A stretch of DNA of 64,000 nucleotides from Streptococcus sp. oral taxon 431 (GCF_001553685.1 NZ_CP014264.1:814001-878000); one strand, 5' to 3'; shown: positions 23,045-32,263, counted from the first letter of the stretch. Numbers and translations are program-made. Notes: generated from the sequence alone by a model not told the origin.

Positions 23045-24550
23045 ATGAACAAACGTGTAAAAATCGTTGCAACTTTGGGTCCTGCGGTAGAAATCCGCGG
23101 TGGTAAAAAATTTGGTGATGACGGATACTGGGGTGAAAAACTTGACGTTGAAGCTTCAGCTAAAAACATTGCTCAATTGATTGAAGCAGGAGCTAACACT
23201 TTCCGTTTCAACTTCTCACACGGTGACCACCAAGAACAAGGTGACCGTATGGCGACTGTTAAACTTGCAGAAAAACTTGCAGGTAAAAAAGTTGGTTTCC
23301 TTCTTGATACTAAAGGACCAGAAATCCGTACTGAATTGTTCGAAGGTGAAGCTAAAGAGTATTCATACAAAACTGGTGAAAAAATCCGTGTTGCAACTAA
23401 ACAAGGAATCAAATCAACTCGTGAAGTGATTGCTTTGAACGTTGCTGGAGCACTTGACATCTATGATGATGTTGAAGTTGGTCGTCAAGTATTGGTTGAC
23501 GATGGTAAACTTGGTCTTCGTGTTGTAGAAAAAGACGATGCAACTCGTGAATTTGTCGTTGAAGTTGAAAATGACGGTGTTATCGCTAAACAAAAAGGTG
23601 TAAACATCCCTAACACTAAAATTCCTTTCCCAGCTCTTGCTGAACGTGATAACGCTGATATCCGCTTCGGTCTTGAACAAGGTATCAACTTCATCGCGAT
23701 CTCATTCGTACGTACTGCAAAAGACGTGAATGAAGTTCGTGCAATCTGTGAAGAAACTGGTAACGGTCATGTTCAATTGTTCGCTAAAATCGAAAACCAA
23801 CAAGGTATCGATAACTTGGATGAAATCATTGAAGCTGCTGACGGTATCATGATCGCTCGTGGTGACATGGGTATCGAAGTACCATTTGAAATGGTTCCAG
23901 TTTACCAAAAAATGATCATCACTAAAGTGAACGCTGCTGGTAAAGTTGTTATCACTGCAACAAACATGCTTGAAACAATGACTGAAAAACCACGTGCAAC
24001 TCGTTCAGAAGTATCAGACGTATTTAACGCTGTTATCGACGGAACTGACGCTACAATGCTTTCAGGTGAGTCAGCAAATGGTAAATACCCACTTGAGTCT
24101 GTTCGTACAATGGCAACTATCGATAAGAATGCTCAAACTCTTCTTAACGAATACGGACGTTTGAACTCAGATTCATTTGAACGTAACTCTAAGACAGAAG
24201 TTATGGCTTCAGCAGTTAAAGATGCTACAAACTCAATGGACATTAAATTGGTTGTAACTCTTACTAAGACTGGTCACACAGCACGTTTGATCTCTAAATA
24301 CCGTCCAAATGCTGATATCTTGGCATTGACATTTGACGAATTGACAGAACGTGGATTGATGTTGAACTGGGGTGTTATCCCAATGTTGACAGAAGCTCCA
24401 TCATCAACTGATGACATGTTCGAAATTGCTGAACGTAAAGCAGTTGAAGCAGGTCTTGTACAATCTGGTGACGACATCGTTATCGTTGCAGGTGTGCCAC
24501 TTGGTGAAGCAGTTCGTACTAACACAATGCGTATCCGCACTGTACGTTAA
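23045..24550 (+). CDS. pyk: Pyruvate kinase
   Basis: 501-residue enzyme that transfers phosphate from PEP to ADP at the end of glycolysis. Substrate and metal motifs include FRFNFSHG, the LDTKGPEIRT loop, the catalytic-lysine segment LFAKIENQQGIDNLDEI and MIARGDMGIEVP. The C-terminal allosteric domain is complete. AAAGGAG ribosome site. Codon choice is highly biased (for example GGT, CGT, AAC), fitting a very highly expressed gene. A strong terminator follows. Confidence 0.97.
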   Translation: MNKRVKIVATLGPAVEIRGGKKFGDDGYWGEKLDVEASAKNIAQLIEAGANTFRFNFSHGDHQEQGDRMATVKLAEKLAGKKVGFLLDTKGPEIRTELFEGEAKEYSYKTGEKIRVATKQGIKSTREVIALNVAGALDIYDDVEVGRQVLVDDGKLGLRVVEKDDATREFVVEVENDGVIAKQKGVNIPNTKIPFPALAERDNADIRFGLEQGINFIAISFVRTAKDVNEVRAICEETGNGHVQLFAKIENQQGIDNLDEIIEAADGIMIARGDMGIEVPFEMVPVYQKMIITKVNAAGKVVITATNMLETMTEKPRATRSEVSDVFNAVIDGTDATMLSGESANGKYPLESVRTMATIDKNAQTLLNEYGRLNSDSFERNSKTEVMASAVKDATNSMDIKLVVTLTKTGHTARLISKYRPNADILALTFDELTERGLMLNWGVIPMLTEAPSSTDDMFEIAERKAVEAGLVQSGDDIVIVAGVPLGEAVRTNTMRIRTVR

Positions 24551-24561
24551 TCTAATATTAA

Positions 24562-24611
24562 AAAGCCTATCATATCAAGCTTTCTAGCTTGTGTGATAGG
24601 TCTTTTTTTGT
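24562..24611 (+). terminator. Terminator after pyk
   Basis: Stem CCTATCA..AAGC / GCTT..TGATAGG followed by TCTTTTTTT. Confidence 0.85.
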
Positions 24612-24839
24612 GACGAGGTGCAAAATATATCATCTTCCTTTCAATGCTAAGGTATATAATACAGCTTGTCCTGTAACTTTTGCTGTAATTATAGATTGCA
24701 ATGGTCATCTTTCTATCTTTATGACTAAACCTAGCTAGGATTTTTTGGATAATAAGTCTATAAGTGTATGATTGAGGCTTGAGCTTATTACTGTTTGTGC
24801 AGAAAGGATTGCTAAAAGATAGGGTTTAGTAGTGTTTAG
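24612..24839. other. AT-rich intergenic stretch without gene
   Basis: No reading frame with a ribosome site on either strand and no repeat that I recognise. It separates the pyk terminator from the 3' end of the reverse-strand small RNA. Confidence 0.6.
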
Positions 24840-24842
24840 GAA

Positions 24843-24875
24843 AATAAAAAAGCTCTCTGGAAAAACCAGAAAGCT
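24843..24875 (-). terminator. Terminator of the small RNA
   Basis: On the reverse strand, ten-pair stem AGCTTTCTGG / CCAGAGAGCT with loop TTTTT, then a T-run. Confidence 0.85.
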
Positions 24876-24986
24876 TGAGAGGCATCTCCATGTGAGAAAT
24901 CGGTTCACACAATTTCTCAAGGTCCGCTCCTGCGTTATGACCTCCTTTGCTCAATAGTAGCTCTCGCTACATATCGACTCATCGCA
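24843..24986 (-). ncRNA. Unidentified structured small RNA (about 145 nt)
   Basis: Reverse-strand transcription unit with its own promoter and intrinsic terminator. Predicted RNA starts near 24986. Reading 5'-3': a long hairpin closed by UUUGC/GCAAA with inner UCGAUA/UAUUGA and GUAGC-GAGA-GCUAC; a hairpin AGGUC/GACCU enclosing CGC-AGGA-GCG; a hairpin GAGAAAU/AUUUCUC; then the terminator AGCUUUCUGG/CCAGAGAGCU with a U-run. A Shine-Dalgarno-like AAAGGAGG lies between hairpins 1 and 2 with no following ATG. I cannot match it to SRP RNA, tmRNA, RNase P RNA, 6S RNA or a known riboswitch. Confidence 0.7.
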
Positions 24987-24992
24987 AATTTT

Positions 24993-25021
24993 ATTTTACT
25001 ATAAGGTCGAAAAAAAGTCAA
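24993..25021 (-). promoter_or_regulatory. Promoter of the small RNA
   Basis: Reverse strand: -35 TTGACT (25021-25016), 17-bp spacer, -10 TAAAAT (24998-24993). Confidence 0.75.
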
Positions 25022-25049
25022 TAAAAAAGTTCCTATAAAAAGGAACTGT
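25022..25049 (-). terminator. Terminator of tRNA-Thr
   Basis: Reverse strand AGTTCC / GGAACT hairpin followed by TTTTTT, 8 nt after the tRNA 3' end. Confidence 0.8.
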
Positions 25050-25056
25050 TAAAGAA

Positions 25057-25129
25057 TGCTAATTGCCGGGATCGAACCGGCGACCTCATCCTTACCATGG
25101 ATGCGCTCTGCCTACTGAGCTAAATCAGC
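25057..25129 (-). tRNA. tRNA-Thr (anticodon GGT)
   Basis: 73-nt cloverleaf on the reverse strand. Acceptor stem GCTGATT / AATTAGC (one G-T), D-arm with AGCTCAGTAGGCAGAGC, anticodon stem CATCC/GGATG with loop ATGGTAA (anticodon GGT, reads ACC/ACT threonine codons), T-arm GCCGG-TTCGATC-CCGGC, discriminator A. CCA is not encoded. It is a lone tRNA gene with its own promoter and terminator. Confidence 0.95.
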
Positions 25130-25139
25130 TTACTTAAAA

Positions 25140-25168
25140 AGTATACTATAGAATCAAATCTTTGTCAA
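25140..25168 (-). promoter_or_regulatory. Promoter of tRNA-Thr
   Basis: Reverse strand: TTGACA (25168-25163), 17-bp spacer, TATACT (25145-25140). Near consensus. Confidence 0.85.
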
Positions 25169-25202
25169 TAAAATGTTTTATTTAAAAGTAATCAGCTGTC
25201 AG

Positions 25203-25244
25203 TCAAACTAAAATGGCTTAAGAGAATATCCCTCAGCCATTTTA
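25203..25244 (-). terminator. Terminator after the acyltransferase gene
   Basis: Reverse strand AAAATGGCT / AGCCATTTT stem followed by AGTTT. Confidence 0.75.
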
Positions 25245-25251
25245 TTCTAAC

Positions 25252-25995
25252 CTAATTAATTTTGTTTTTTTCTGGATTCCAGATAAAACTTGCGATAAAG
25301 CTAAAGATGATGGTAACAATTGCAACTAAGACAGCAAGAATCAGTGCTGGTATGCGAATAAACCACCACAAAGGATTTGGTTTTTTATTTGTATGCCATT
25401 GTTTTGTTTCCTCATCCAGACGTTGGAATTCTGATTGGATACGTTCAGCAACCACCTCAATTCCTTCATCATTCATTTTCTTAATGTCTGAGATATCGAT
25501 AGGATTTCCGAAGTTCATATCGACACGTTCACGACTGATGAGTCCTTTTAAGGTCATTGGACCAGTATAAGTAACTGGCATGATGCGAACCTTGGCCATT
25601 TTAGCAATCAGAGCTACGCCACCTTTTACATCGTTAGAATGACGACTACCGCTTGGAAACATGATGAGAGATCGGTCGCTCTTTTTAAGAACATTGATAG
25701 GATACTTAATGGCAGAAGCACTAGGATTTTCCCGATCAATAGGAAAGGCACCACACATACGAATCCACCAACCAAAGATTCGGTTGGAGAAAAGTTCCTT
25801 TTTAGCCATAAAAACAAACTGTTTCGGTTTGGTCGCAAATGCCATGTAGACAGGATCCCACCAGGTACGATGGGGAGCGACTAGGATATAGTTTTCATCT
25901 TGACTCGGAATTTTATTGGTATTATGATAATGAGCATTACCGTTGATAGACCAGAGAATCAACATAACGAGCCCACGAAGATAAGTATAAAACAT
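25252..25995 (-). CDS. 1-acyl-glycerol-3-phosphate acyltransferase-like protein
   Basis: 247-residue PlsC-type (LPLAT) acyltransferase that would add a fatty acyl chain to lysophosphatidic acid in membrane lipid synthesis. Motif I is HRTWWD (HX4D). The usual motif III FPEGTR reads FPSGSRHS, so the conserved Glu is Ser. A first short hydrophobic stretch at the N-terminus and a strong membrane helix at the C-terminus (about 212-240) tether it to the membrane. AAGGAG ribosome site. Divergent from the P-type ATPase. The substrate is inferred from the family only. Confidence 0.82.
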   Translation of the reverse strand: MFYTYLRGLVMLILWSINGNAHYHNTNKIPSQDENYILVAPHRTWWDPVYMAFATKPKQFVFMAKKELFSNRIFGWWIRMCGAFPIDRENPSASAIKYPINVLKKSDRSLIMFPSGSRHSNDVKGGVALIAKMAKVRIMPVTYTGPMTLKGLISRERVDMNFGNPIDISDIKKMNDEGIEVVAERIQSEFQRLDEETKQWHTNKKPNPLWWFIRIPALILAVLVAIVTIIFSFIASFIWNPEKNKIN

Positions 25996-26109
25996 GGTGT
26001 CTCCTTCAAATTTCTTTCTTTTATTATACCTTATCGTTGTAGGACAGGCAAATTTTTTTGTATAGGCGGAAAAGCTCTTTATATGAAATTAGAATTATTC
26101 AAAAAAAAA

Positions 26110-26118
26110 TGATATGAT
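26110..26118 (+). promoter_or_regulatory. Extended -10 promoter giving a leaderless ATPase mRNA
   Basis: TGATATGAT with -10 TATGAT at 26113-26118; ATG at 26126 is 8 nt from the box end. No Shine-Dalgarno between. Confidence 0.7.
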
Positions 26119-26125
26119 AGAGATT

Positions 26126-28462
26126 ATGGATAAAAATAAAATTATAGGCTTAAGCCAATCAGAAGTTAATGAACGTCAGAAACAGGGGCAAGTCAATGAT
26201 TTCAAAGCATCAGCTAGTACCAGTACTTGGCAGATTGTAAAACGAAATGTTTTTACTCTCTTCAATGCTTTAAACTTTGCCATTGCCCTAGCGCTCGCCT
26301 TTGTTCAAGCTTGGAGCAATCTAGTTTTCTTTGCGGTTATCTGCTTTAATGCATTTTCTGGGATTGTAACCGAGCTACGTGCCAAACATATGGTTGATAA
26401 GCTCAATCTCTTGAATAAAGAAAAGATTATCACTATTCGTGATGGACAAGAGATAGCTCTGGATCCTGAGGAGCTTGTTTTGGACGATGTGATTCGCTTG
26501 TCAGCAGGGGATCAGATTCCAAGTGATGCCATTGTATTAGAAGGTTTTGCAGAAGTCAATGAAGCTATGTTAACGGGTGAGAGCGACTTGGTCCAAAAGG
26601 AAGTTGAAGACTTGCTTTTGTCTGGAAGTTTCTTAGCCAGTGGATCAGTTTTGGCTAAAGTTCACCATGTCGGTGCAGATAACTATGCTGCTAAACTCAT
26701 GCTTGAAGCTAAGACAGTCAAGCCAATTAACTCTCGTATCATGAAATCGCTAGACCAGTTAGCCGGCTTTACTGGGAAAATTATCATTCCTTTTGGTATT
26801 GCTCTCTTGCTTGAAGCCTTGGTCTTAAAAGGTCTGCCACTGAAGTCTTCTGTAGTCAATTCATCTACAGCTCTTTTAGGAATGTTGCCTAAGGGAATCG
26901 CCCTTTTGACCATCACCTCTCTCTTAACTGCTGTTATCAAGCTTGGGTTGAAAAAGGTTTTGGTGCAGGAGATGTATTCTGTTGAGACCTTGGCGCGCGT
27001 GGATATGCTCTGCTTGGATAAGACAGGTACCATCACCCAAGGGAAGATGCAGGTTGAGACTGTCCTTCCTCTTACGCAAGCTTACGACAAAGATGCCATT
27101 GCCAAAATACTAACTAGCTATATGGCACACAGTGAGGATAAAAATCCAACTGCTCAAGCTATTCGAAAGCGTTTTGTGGGAGAGGTAGCTTATCCGATGA
27201 TTTCAAGCCTTCCATTTTCAAGTGATCGAAAATGGGGAGCAATGGAGTTGGAAGGTCTAGGAACTGTTTTCCTAGGTGCACCGGAGATGTTGTTGGATGC
27301 TGAAGTTCCTGAAGCTAGAGAAGCTCTTGAACGAGGATCTCGTGTCTTGGTGTTAGCGCTCAGTCAAGAAAAACTTGACCATCACAAGCCACAAAAACCA
27401 TCTGATATTCAAGCCTTGGCTTTGCTTGAGATTCTAGATCCGATTCGAGAAGGTGCTGCTGAGACGCTAGACTATCTTCGTTCTCAGGAAGTAGGGCTGA
27501 AAATTATTTCTGGTGATAATCCAGTTACCGTTTCAAGTATTGCTCAAAAAGCTGGTTTCGCAGACTATCAGAGCTATGTAGATTGTTCGAAAATTAATGA
27601 TGAAGAATTGATAGCCATGGCTGAGGAAACAGCCATTTTCGGACGTGTCTCGCCTCATCAAAAGAAACTAATCATCCAAACTCTGAAAAAAGCAGGACAT
27701 ACTACAGCAATGACAGGGGATGGTGTCAATGATATCCTAGCTCTCCGTGAGGCAGACTGCTCCATCGTTATGGCTGAAGGAGATCCAGCGACTCGTCAGA
27801 TTGCAAATCTGGTCCTCTTGAATTCAGATTTCAATGATGTTCCTGAGATTCTTTTTGAAGGACGTCGTGTGGTCAATAACATTGCCCACATTGCTCCAAT
27901 TTTCTTGATTAAGACCATCTATTCTTTCTTGTTAGCAGTTATCTGTATTGCAAGTGCATTGTTGGGACGTACTGAATGGATTTTGATTTTCCCATTCATT
28001 CCGATTCAGATAACTATGATTGACCAGTTCGTGGAAGGTTTCCCACCGTTCGTATTGACCTTTGAGAGAAATATCAAACCTGTTGAACAAAACTTCCTCA
28101 GAAAATCCATGCTCCGTGCTTTACCAAGTGCCTTGATGGTAGTCTTTAGTGTTCTCTTTGTTAAAATTTTTGGAACCAGTCAAGGCTGGTCAGCCATTGA
28201 AATTTCGACACTTTTGTATTATCTATTAGCATCGATTGGTTTCATGTCTGTAGTTAGAGCTTGCTTGCCATTTAGCTTGTGGCGTGTGCTATTGATTATT
28301 TGGTCAGTTGGAGGTTTCCTTGGAACAGCTCTATTCCCAAGAATCCAAAAATTGCTTGAAATTTCAACACTTACAGGTCAAACATTGCCTATCTATGGCA
28401 TTATGATGCTCGTCTTTATTGTGATTTTCATACTGACAAGTCGTTATCAAGTTAAAAGATAA
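26126..28462 (+). CDS. Cation-transporting P-type ATPase
   Basis: 778-residue P-type ATPase. Visible are the actuator TGES (MLTGES), the phosphorylation motif DKTGTI (Asp298) and the hinge TGDGVND. Membrane helices lie at about 50-90, 220-280 and six at the C-terminus. No N-terminal heavy-metal domain or CPC motif, so it belongs to the P2/CtpE-like cation pumps rather than P1B metal exporters; the ion cannot be named. The start is set at 26126 because the in-frame ATG at 26114 overlaps the -10 box. A strong terminator follows. Confidence 0.9.
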   Translation: MDKNKIIGLSQSEVNERQKQGQVNDFKASASTSTWQIVKRNVFTLFNALNFAIALALAFVQAWSNLVFFAVICFNAFSGIVTELRAKHMVDKLNLLNKEKIITIRDGQEIALDPEELVLDDVIRLSAGDQIPSDAIVLEGFAEVNEAMLTGESDLVQKEVEDLLLSGSFLASGSVLAKVHHVGADNYAAKLMLEAKTVKPINSRIMKSLDQLAGFTGKIIIPFGIALLLEALVLKGLPLKSSVVNSSTALLGMLPKGIALLTITSLLTAVIKLGLKKVLVQEMYSVETLARVDMLCLDKTGTITQGKMQVETVLPLTQAYDKDAIAKILTSYMAHSEDKNPTAQAIRKRFVGEVAYPMISSLPFSSDRKWGAMELEGLGTVFLGAPEMLLDAEVPEAREALERGSRVLVLALSQEKLDHHKPQKPSDIQALALLEILDPIREGAAETLDYLRSQEVGLKIISGDNPVTVSSIAQKAGFADYQSYVDCSKINDEELIAMAEETAIFGRVSPHQKKLIIQTLKKAGHTTAMTGDGVNDILALREADCSIVMAEGDPATRQIANLVLLNSDFNDVPEILFEGRRVVNNIAHIAPIFLIKTIYSFLLAVICIASALLGRTEWILIFPFIPIQITMIDQFVEGFPPFVLTFERNIKPVEQNFLRKSMLRALPSALMVVFSVLFVKIFGTSQGWSAIEISTLLYYLLASIGFMSVVRACLPFSLWRVLLIIWSVGGFLGTALFPRIQKLLEISTLTGQTLPIYGIMMLVFIVIFILTSRYQVKR

Positions 28463-28464
28463 AG

Positions 28465-28497
28465 AAAGACTGCAATCCATGATTGCGGTCTTTTTTA
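28465..28497 (+). terminator. Terminator after the P-type ATPase gene
   Basis: Stem GACTGCAATC / GATTGCGGTC, loop CAT, then TTTTTT. Confidence 0.9.
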
Positions 28498-28521
28498 GGT
28501 GCAGGATTGCCAGATAAAATA

Positions 28522-28530
28522 TGGTATAAT
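28522..28530 (+). promoter_or_regulatory. Extended -10 promoter for trmK
   Basis: TGGTATAAT 34 nt before the trmK start. Confidence 0.65.
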
Positions 28531-28563
28531 AAAGGGAAATAGAGTTTTTGAAAGTGAGAGAAG

Positions 28564-29241
28564 ATGATTTCAAAGAGATTAGAAACAGTAGCTTCTTTTG
28601 TTCCCCAAGGAGCCGTTTTACTGGATGTCGGGAGCGACCATGCTTATTTACCGATTGAACTAGTTGAAAAAGGTCGTATTGAACGTGCTATTGCAGGAGA
28701 GGTAGTAGTAGGTCCTTATCAATCTGCTGTAAAAAATGTTGAGAGCCATGGCTTGACTGAGAAAATTCAGGTTCGTTTAGCCAATGGTTTAGCAGCTTTC
28801 GAAGAAAGTGACCAGGTTTCTGTTATCACTATTGCTGGGATGGGAGGTCACTTGATTGCTACGATATTAGAAGAAGGATTGGACAAACTAGCCAATGTTG
28901 AGCGTTTAATTCTTCAACCAAATAACCGAGAAGATGAGTTACGTAGTTGGTTACAAGAGCATGGATTTCAGATTGTAGCTGAAAGTATTTTAGAGGAAGC
29001 TGGGAAATTTTACGAGATTCTAGTAGTGGAAGCTGGGAAAATGAATTTATCAGCTAGCGATATCCGTTTTGGTCCTTTTCTATCTAAAGAACTTAGCCCC
29101 GTATTTGTCCAAAAGTGGCAAAGAGAAGCAAGTAAGCTAGAATTTGCCCTTAGTCAAATCCCAGAAAAAAATCATGAAGAACGTCAAGTTTTAGTAGATA
29201 AAATTCAAGCCATCAAGGAGGTGCTCCATGCAAGCAAGTGA
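28564..29241 (+). CDS. trmK: tRNA (adenine(22)-N(1))-methyltransferase
   Basis: 225-residue class I SAM-dependent methyltransferase that makes m1A22 in tRNA. SAM-binding motif [15 protein letters not shown] near the N-terminus and the catalytic-loop region [12 protein letters not shown] identify the TrmK family; the C-terminus is a coiled-coil-like helical domain. Own promoter. It overlaps the start of the Nif3-like gene by 14 bp, indicating translational coupling. Confidence 0.93.
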   Translation: MISKRLETVASFVPQGAVLLDVGSDHAYLPIELVEKGRIERAIAGEVVVGPYQSAVKNVESHGLTEKIQVRLANGLAAFEESDQVSVITIAGMGGHLIATILEEGLDKLANVERLILQPNNREDELRSWLQEHGFQIVAESILEEAGKFYEILVVEAGKMNLSASDIRFGPFLSKELSPVFVQKWQREASKLEFALSQIPEKNHEERQVLVDKIQAIKEVLHASK

Positions 29242-30025
29242 AGTGATTAAGCGTTATGAAATCTATTGCCCACAAGAACTTTCTATGGAAGGTGATAGTC
29301 GTGGTCTTCAAATTGGTACCTTAGACAAAGAAATCCAAAAGGTCATGATTGCTCTTGATATACGTGAAGATACAGTGGCAGAAGCCATCGAAAAGGGTAT
29401 CGATTTGATTATCGTTAAGCACGCGCCTATCTTTCGTCCTATCAAGGACTTGGTAGCTAGTCGCCCTCAAAATCAAATTTATATCGACCTCATCAAGCAT
29501 GATATTGCCGTCTACGTCAGTCATACAAACATTGATATCGTTGAAAATGGTCTTAATGATTGGTTCTGCCAATTGTTAGATATTAAGGATACAACGTACC
29601 TACAGGAGACCGGTCCTGAACGTGGGATTGGACGTATTGGAACTATTAGACCTCAAACATTTAAGGAATTTGCTGACCATGTTAAGGAAGTATTTGGTCT
29701 AGATAGTCTTCGTATGGTGTATTATAAAGAGACTGATTTGCAAAAAATAATCTCAAGAGTAGCTATTTGTGGTGGCAGTGGGCAGTCTTTCTTTTCTGAT
29801 GCAATAGCCAAAGGAGCAGATGTCTACATTACTGGTGATATCTATTACCACACTGCTCAAGAGATGTTGTCAGACGGCTTGTTGGCTTTGGATCCGGGAC
29901 ACTATATTGAAGTTCTCTTTGTTGAAAAAATTGCAGCGTTCCTGAACGAATGGAAGGAAGAAAATGATTGGCCTTTAGAGGTTATCGCAAGTCAGGCATC
30001 GACCAATCCATTCCATCATATCTAG
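29228..30025 (+). CDS. Nif3-like dinuclear metal center protein
   Basis: 265-residue Nif3/YqfO-like protein (GTP cyclohydrolase I type 2 homologue). Metal ligands are recognisable in KHAPIF, SHTNIDI and the C-terminal DPGHYIEV. Members form toroidal hexamers; the cellular function is unsettled. The gene begins within the last 14 bp of trmK with an AAGGAGG site inside trmK, an arrangement conserved across Firmicutes. Confidence 0.9.
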   Translation: MQASEVIKRYEIYCPQELSMEGDSRGLQIGTLDKEIQKVMIALDIREDTVAEAIEKGIDLIIVKHAPIFRPIKDLVASRPQNQIYIDLIKHDIAVYVSHTNIDIVENGLNDWFCQLLDIKDTTYLQETGPERGIGRIGTIRPQTFKEFADHVKEVFGLDSLRMVYYKETDLQKIISRVAICGGSGQSFFSDAIAKGADVYITGDIYYHTAQEMLSDGLLALDPGHYIEVLFVEKIAAFLNEWKEENDWPLEVIASQASTNPFHHI

Positions 30026-30041
30026 TTAGAAGGTAAAGACA

Positions 30042-31139
30042 ATGAAAAAAGTTGCCATTGTAGGAGCAGGAATTGTAGGGGCAACGGCTGCCTACTATCT
30101 TTCTAAAGAAACTGATATCGAAGTAACTGTCTTTGATCATGGGCACGGACAAGCGACCAAGGCAGCGGCAGGAATTATCAGCCCCTGGTTTTCTAAACGA
30201 CGCAATAAGGTCTGGTACAAGTTGGCGCGCCTAGGAGCAGATTTTTATGTAGATTTATTAGCTGATATAGAAAAATCTGGTCAAAAGGTAGATTTTTACC
30301 AACGCTCAGGAGTCTTTCTTTTTAAAAAAGATGAGTCCAAACTAGAGGAACTCTATCAACTAGCCTTGCAACGTAGAGATGAATCTCCCTTGATAGGGAA
30401 ATTAGCCATTCTGGATCAAGAGTCTGCGAGTAAGTTATTCCCTGGTCTAAAGGGATTTGAGAGATTGCTCTATGCTTCTGGAGGGGCTCGAGTAGATGGA
30501 CAACTTTTAGTTAGTCGCTTGCTTGAAGCCAGTCAAGTGAAGGTCGTAAAGAAAGAGGTCAGTCTAAAACCCTTAGCATTTGGTTATCAAATAGACAACC
30601 AAATGTTTGACCAAGTTATCTTGTCCACAGGAGCTTGGCTTGGACACATTTTGGAGCCTTTAGGCTATGAGGTTGATGTTCGTCCTCAAAAGGGGCAACT
30701 CCGAGATTACCAAGTGGAACAAGACATGGGAGCTTACCCTGTAGTTATGCCGGAAGGTGAGTGGGATTTGATACCATTTCCCGGCGGTAAGTTATCTCTA
30801 GGAGCTACCCATGAAAATGACATGGGATTTGACCTGACGGTCGATGAGAATTTGCTTAATCAAATGGAGGGAGCTGCCTTGCCTTGTTATCCAGTATTGA
30901 AGGATGCTGACATCTATGGCGAACGTGTAGGAATTCGGGCTTATACGAGTGACTTTTCTCCATTTTTCGGACAGGTTCCAAACTTATCAGGAGTCTATAC
31001 AGCAAGTGGTCTAGGATCTTCAGGGTTAACGACTGGTCCTATTATCGGTTATCATCTAGCTCAAATGCTTCAAGGGAGAAAAGGAGTATTGGATCCAGCA
31101 GATTATCCGACTGAAAGATACATTAAAAAGAAACAATAG
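30042..31139 (+). CDS. FAD-dependent oxidoreductase (DadA / glycine-oxidase-like)
   Basis: 365-residue flavoprotein of the D-amino-acid oxidase/dehydrogenase fold. The N-terminal Rossmann motif is GAGIVGATAAYYL with the acidic strand end FDHG, and the C-terminal FAD motif is in the GSSGLTTGPIIGYHLA region. It would oxidise an amino or imino acid; the substrate is unknown. It lies 16 bp after the Nif3-like gene and is likely the third gene of the trmK operon. Confidence 0.87.
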   Translation: MKKVAIVGAGIVGATAAYYLSKETDIEVTVFDHGHGQATKAAAGIISPWFSKRRNKVWYKLARLGADFYVDLLADIEKSGQKVDFYQRSGVFLFKKDESKLEELYQLALQRRDESPLIGKLAILDQESASKLFPGLKGFERLLYASGGARVDGQLLVSRLLEASQVKVVKKEVSLKPLAFGYQIDNQMFDQVILSTGAWLGHILEPLGYEVDVRPQKGQLRDYQVEQDMGAYPVVMPEGEWDLIPFPGGKLSLGATHENDMGFDLTVDENLLNQMEGAALPCYPVLKDADIYGERVGIRAYTSDFSPFFGQVPNLSGVYTASGLGSSGLTTGPIIGYHLAQMLQGRKGVLDPADYPTERYIKKKQ

Positions 31140-31201
31140 TAAACCTTTTACCTAGTTTTTACGATAGTCTTAGGAAAGTAAATGACTTTCCCTATCAAAA
31201 A

Positions 31202-31210
31202 TGGTAAAAT
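31202..31210 (+). promoter_or_regulatory. Extended -10 promoter for galE
   Basis: TGGTAAAAT 33 nt upstream of the galE start. Confidence 0.55.
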
Positions 31211-31242
31211 GAAAAAAATAATCCAAGAATTGAGGAAATAAA

Positions 31243-32262
31243 ATGCAAGAAAAAATTCTGGTAACAGGTGGAGCAGGTTTTATCGGAACTCACACTGTCA
31301 TTGAATTGATCCAAGCTGGACACCAAGTAGTTGTCGTGGATAATTTGGTAAACAGTAGTCATAAAAGTCTTGAAGTAGTCGAAAGAATCACTGGGGTAGA
31401 AATTCCTTTCTACGAAGCAGATATTCGTGACACAGATACACTTCGTGATATTTTCAAACATGAAGAACCAACAGGTGTGATTCATTTTGCTGGTTTGAAA
31501 GCTGTAGGTGAGTCTACACGTATCCCACTTGCCTACTATGATAACAATATCGCTGGAACTGTCAGTCTCTTGAAAGTTATGGAAGAGACAAACTGTAAGA
31601 ATATCATCTTCAGTTCATCAGCAACTGTTTATGGAGATCCTCATACAGTCCCAATCCTAGAAGATTTCCCACTTTCAGCTACAAATCCATATGGTCGTAC
31701 CAAGCTAATGCTGGAAGAAATTTTGACAGATATCTATAAAGCAGATTCAGAGTGGAACGTTGTTTTACTTCGTTACTTCAACCCAATCGGTGCGCATAAG
31801 AGCGGTGATTTGGGTGAAAATCCAAACGGTATTCCCAATAACCTTCTTCCATATGTGACACAAGTTGCAGTTGGTAAGTTGGAACAAGTTCAGGTCTTTG
31901 GAGACGACTACGATACTAAAGATGGAACAGGTGTTCGTGACTATATCCACGTCGTTGACCTAGCAAAAGGGCACGTTGCGGCACTTAAGAAGCTTCAAAA
32001 AGGTTCAGGACTAAACATTTACAACCTTGGTACAGGAAAAGGCTACTCAGTTCTTGAAATTATCCAAAATATGGAAAAAGCAGTCGGACGTCCTATTCCA
32101 TACCGTATTGTTGAACGTCGCCCAGGTGATATTGCAGCTTGCTACTCAGATCCGGCAAAAGCTAAGGAAGAGCTAGGATGGGAAGCAGAACTTGGTATTA
32201 CAGAGATGTGTGAAGACGCATGGCGTTGGCAAAGTCAACATCCAAATGGATTTGAAGACTAA
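31243..32262 (+). CDS. galE: UDP-glucose 4-epimerase
   Basis: 339-residue extended short-chain dehydrogenase that interconverts UDP-glucose and UDP-galactose (or the N-acetyl forms), feeding capsule, teichoic acid and galactose metabolism. NAD motif GGAGFIGTH, catalytic Ser in FSSSATVYG and YGRTK with the catalytic Tyr and Lys. Full length. Followed after 1-4 bp by a family-2 glycosyltransferase gene, suggesting a joint role in an envelope sugar pathway. Confidence 0.95.
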   Translation: MQEKILVTGGAGFIGTHTVIELIQAGHQVVVVDNLVNSSHKSLEVVERITGVEIPFYEADIRDTDTLRDIFKHEEPTGVIHFAGLKAVGESTRIPLAYYDNNIAGTVSLLKVMEETNCKNIIFSSSATVYGDPHTVPILEDFPLSATNPYGRTKLMLEEILTDIYKADSEWNVVLLRYFNPIGAHKSGDLGENPNGIPNNLLPYVTQVAVGKLEQVQVFGDDYDTKDGTGVRDYIHVVDLAKGHVAALKKLQKGSGLNIYNLGTGKGYSVLEIIQNMEKAVGRPIPYRIVERRPGDIAACYSDPAKAKEELGWEAELGITEMCEDAWRWQSQHPNGFED

Positions 32263-32263
32263 G

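Noticed and set aside
24735..24920. 61-codon reverse-strand frame in the pyk/tRNA-Thr gap
   Set aside because: No ribosome site, and it runs through the small RNA terminator hairpin, which is better explained as RNA.
24843..24986. Small RNA as 6S RNA, tracrRNA or SRP RNA
   Set aside because: There is no single long hairpin with a central bubble (6S), no CRISPR repeat complement or cas genes (tracr), and no conserved SRP helix 8 motif.
32192..32263. Longer glycosyltransferase starting inside galE
   Set aside because: The extra 24 residues are galE sequence in another frame and have no ribosome site; ATGATG right after the galE stop fits homologues.
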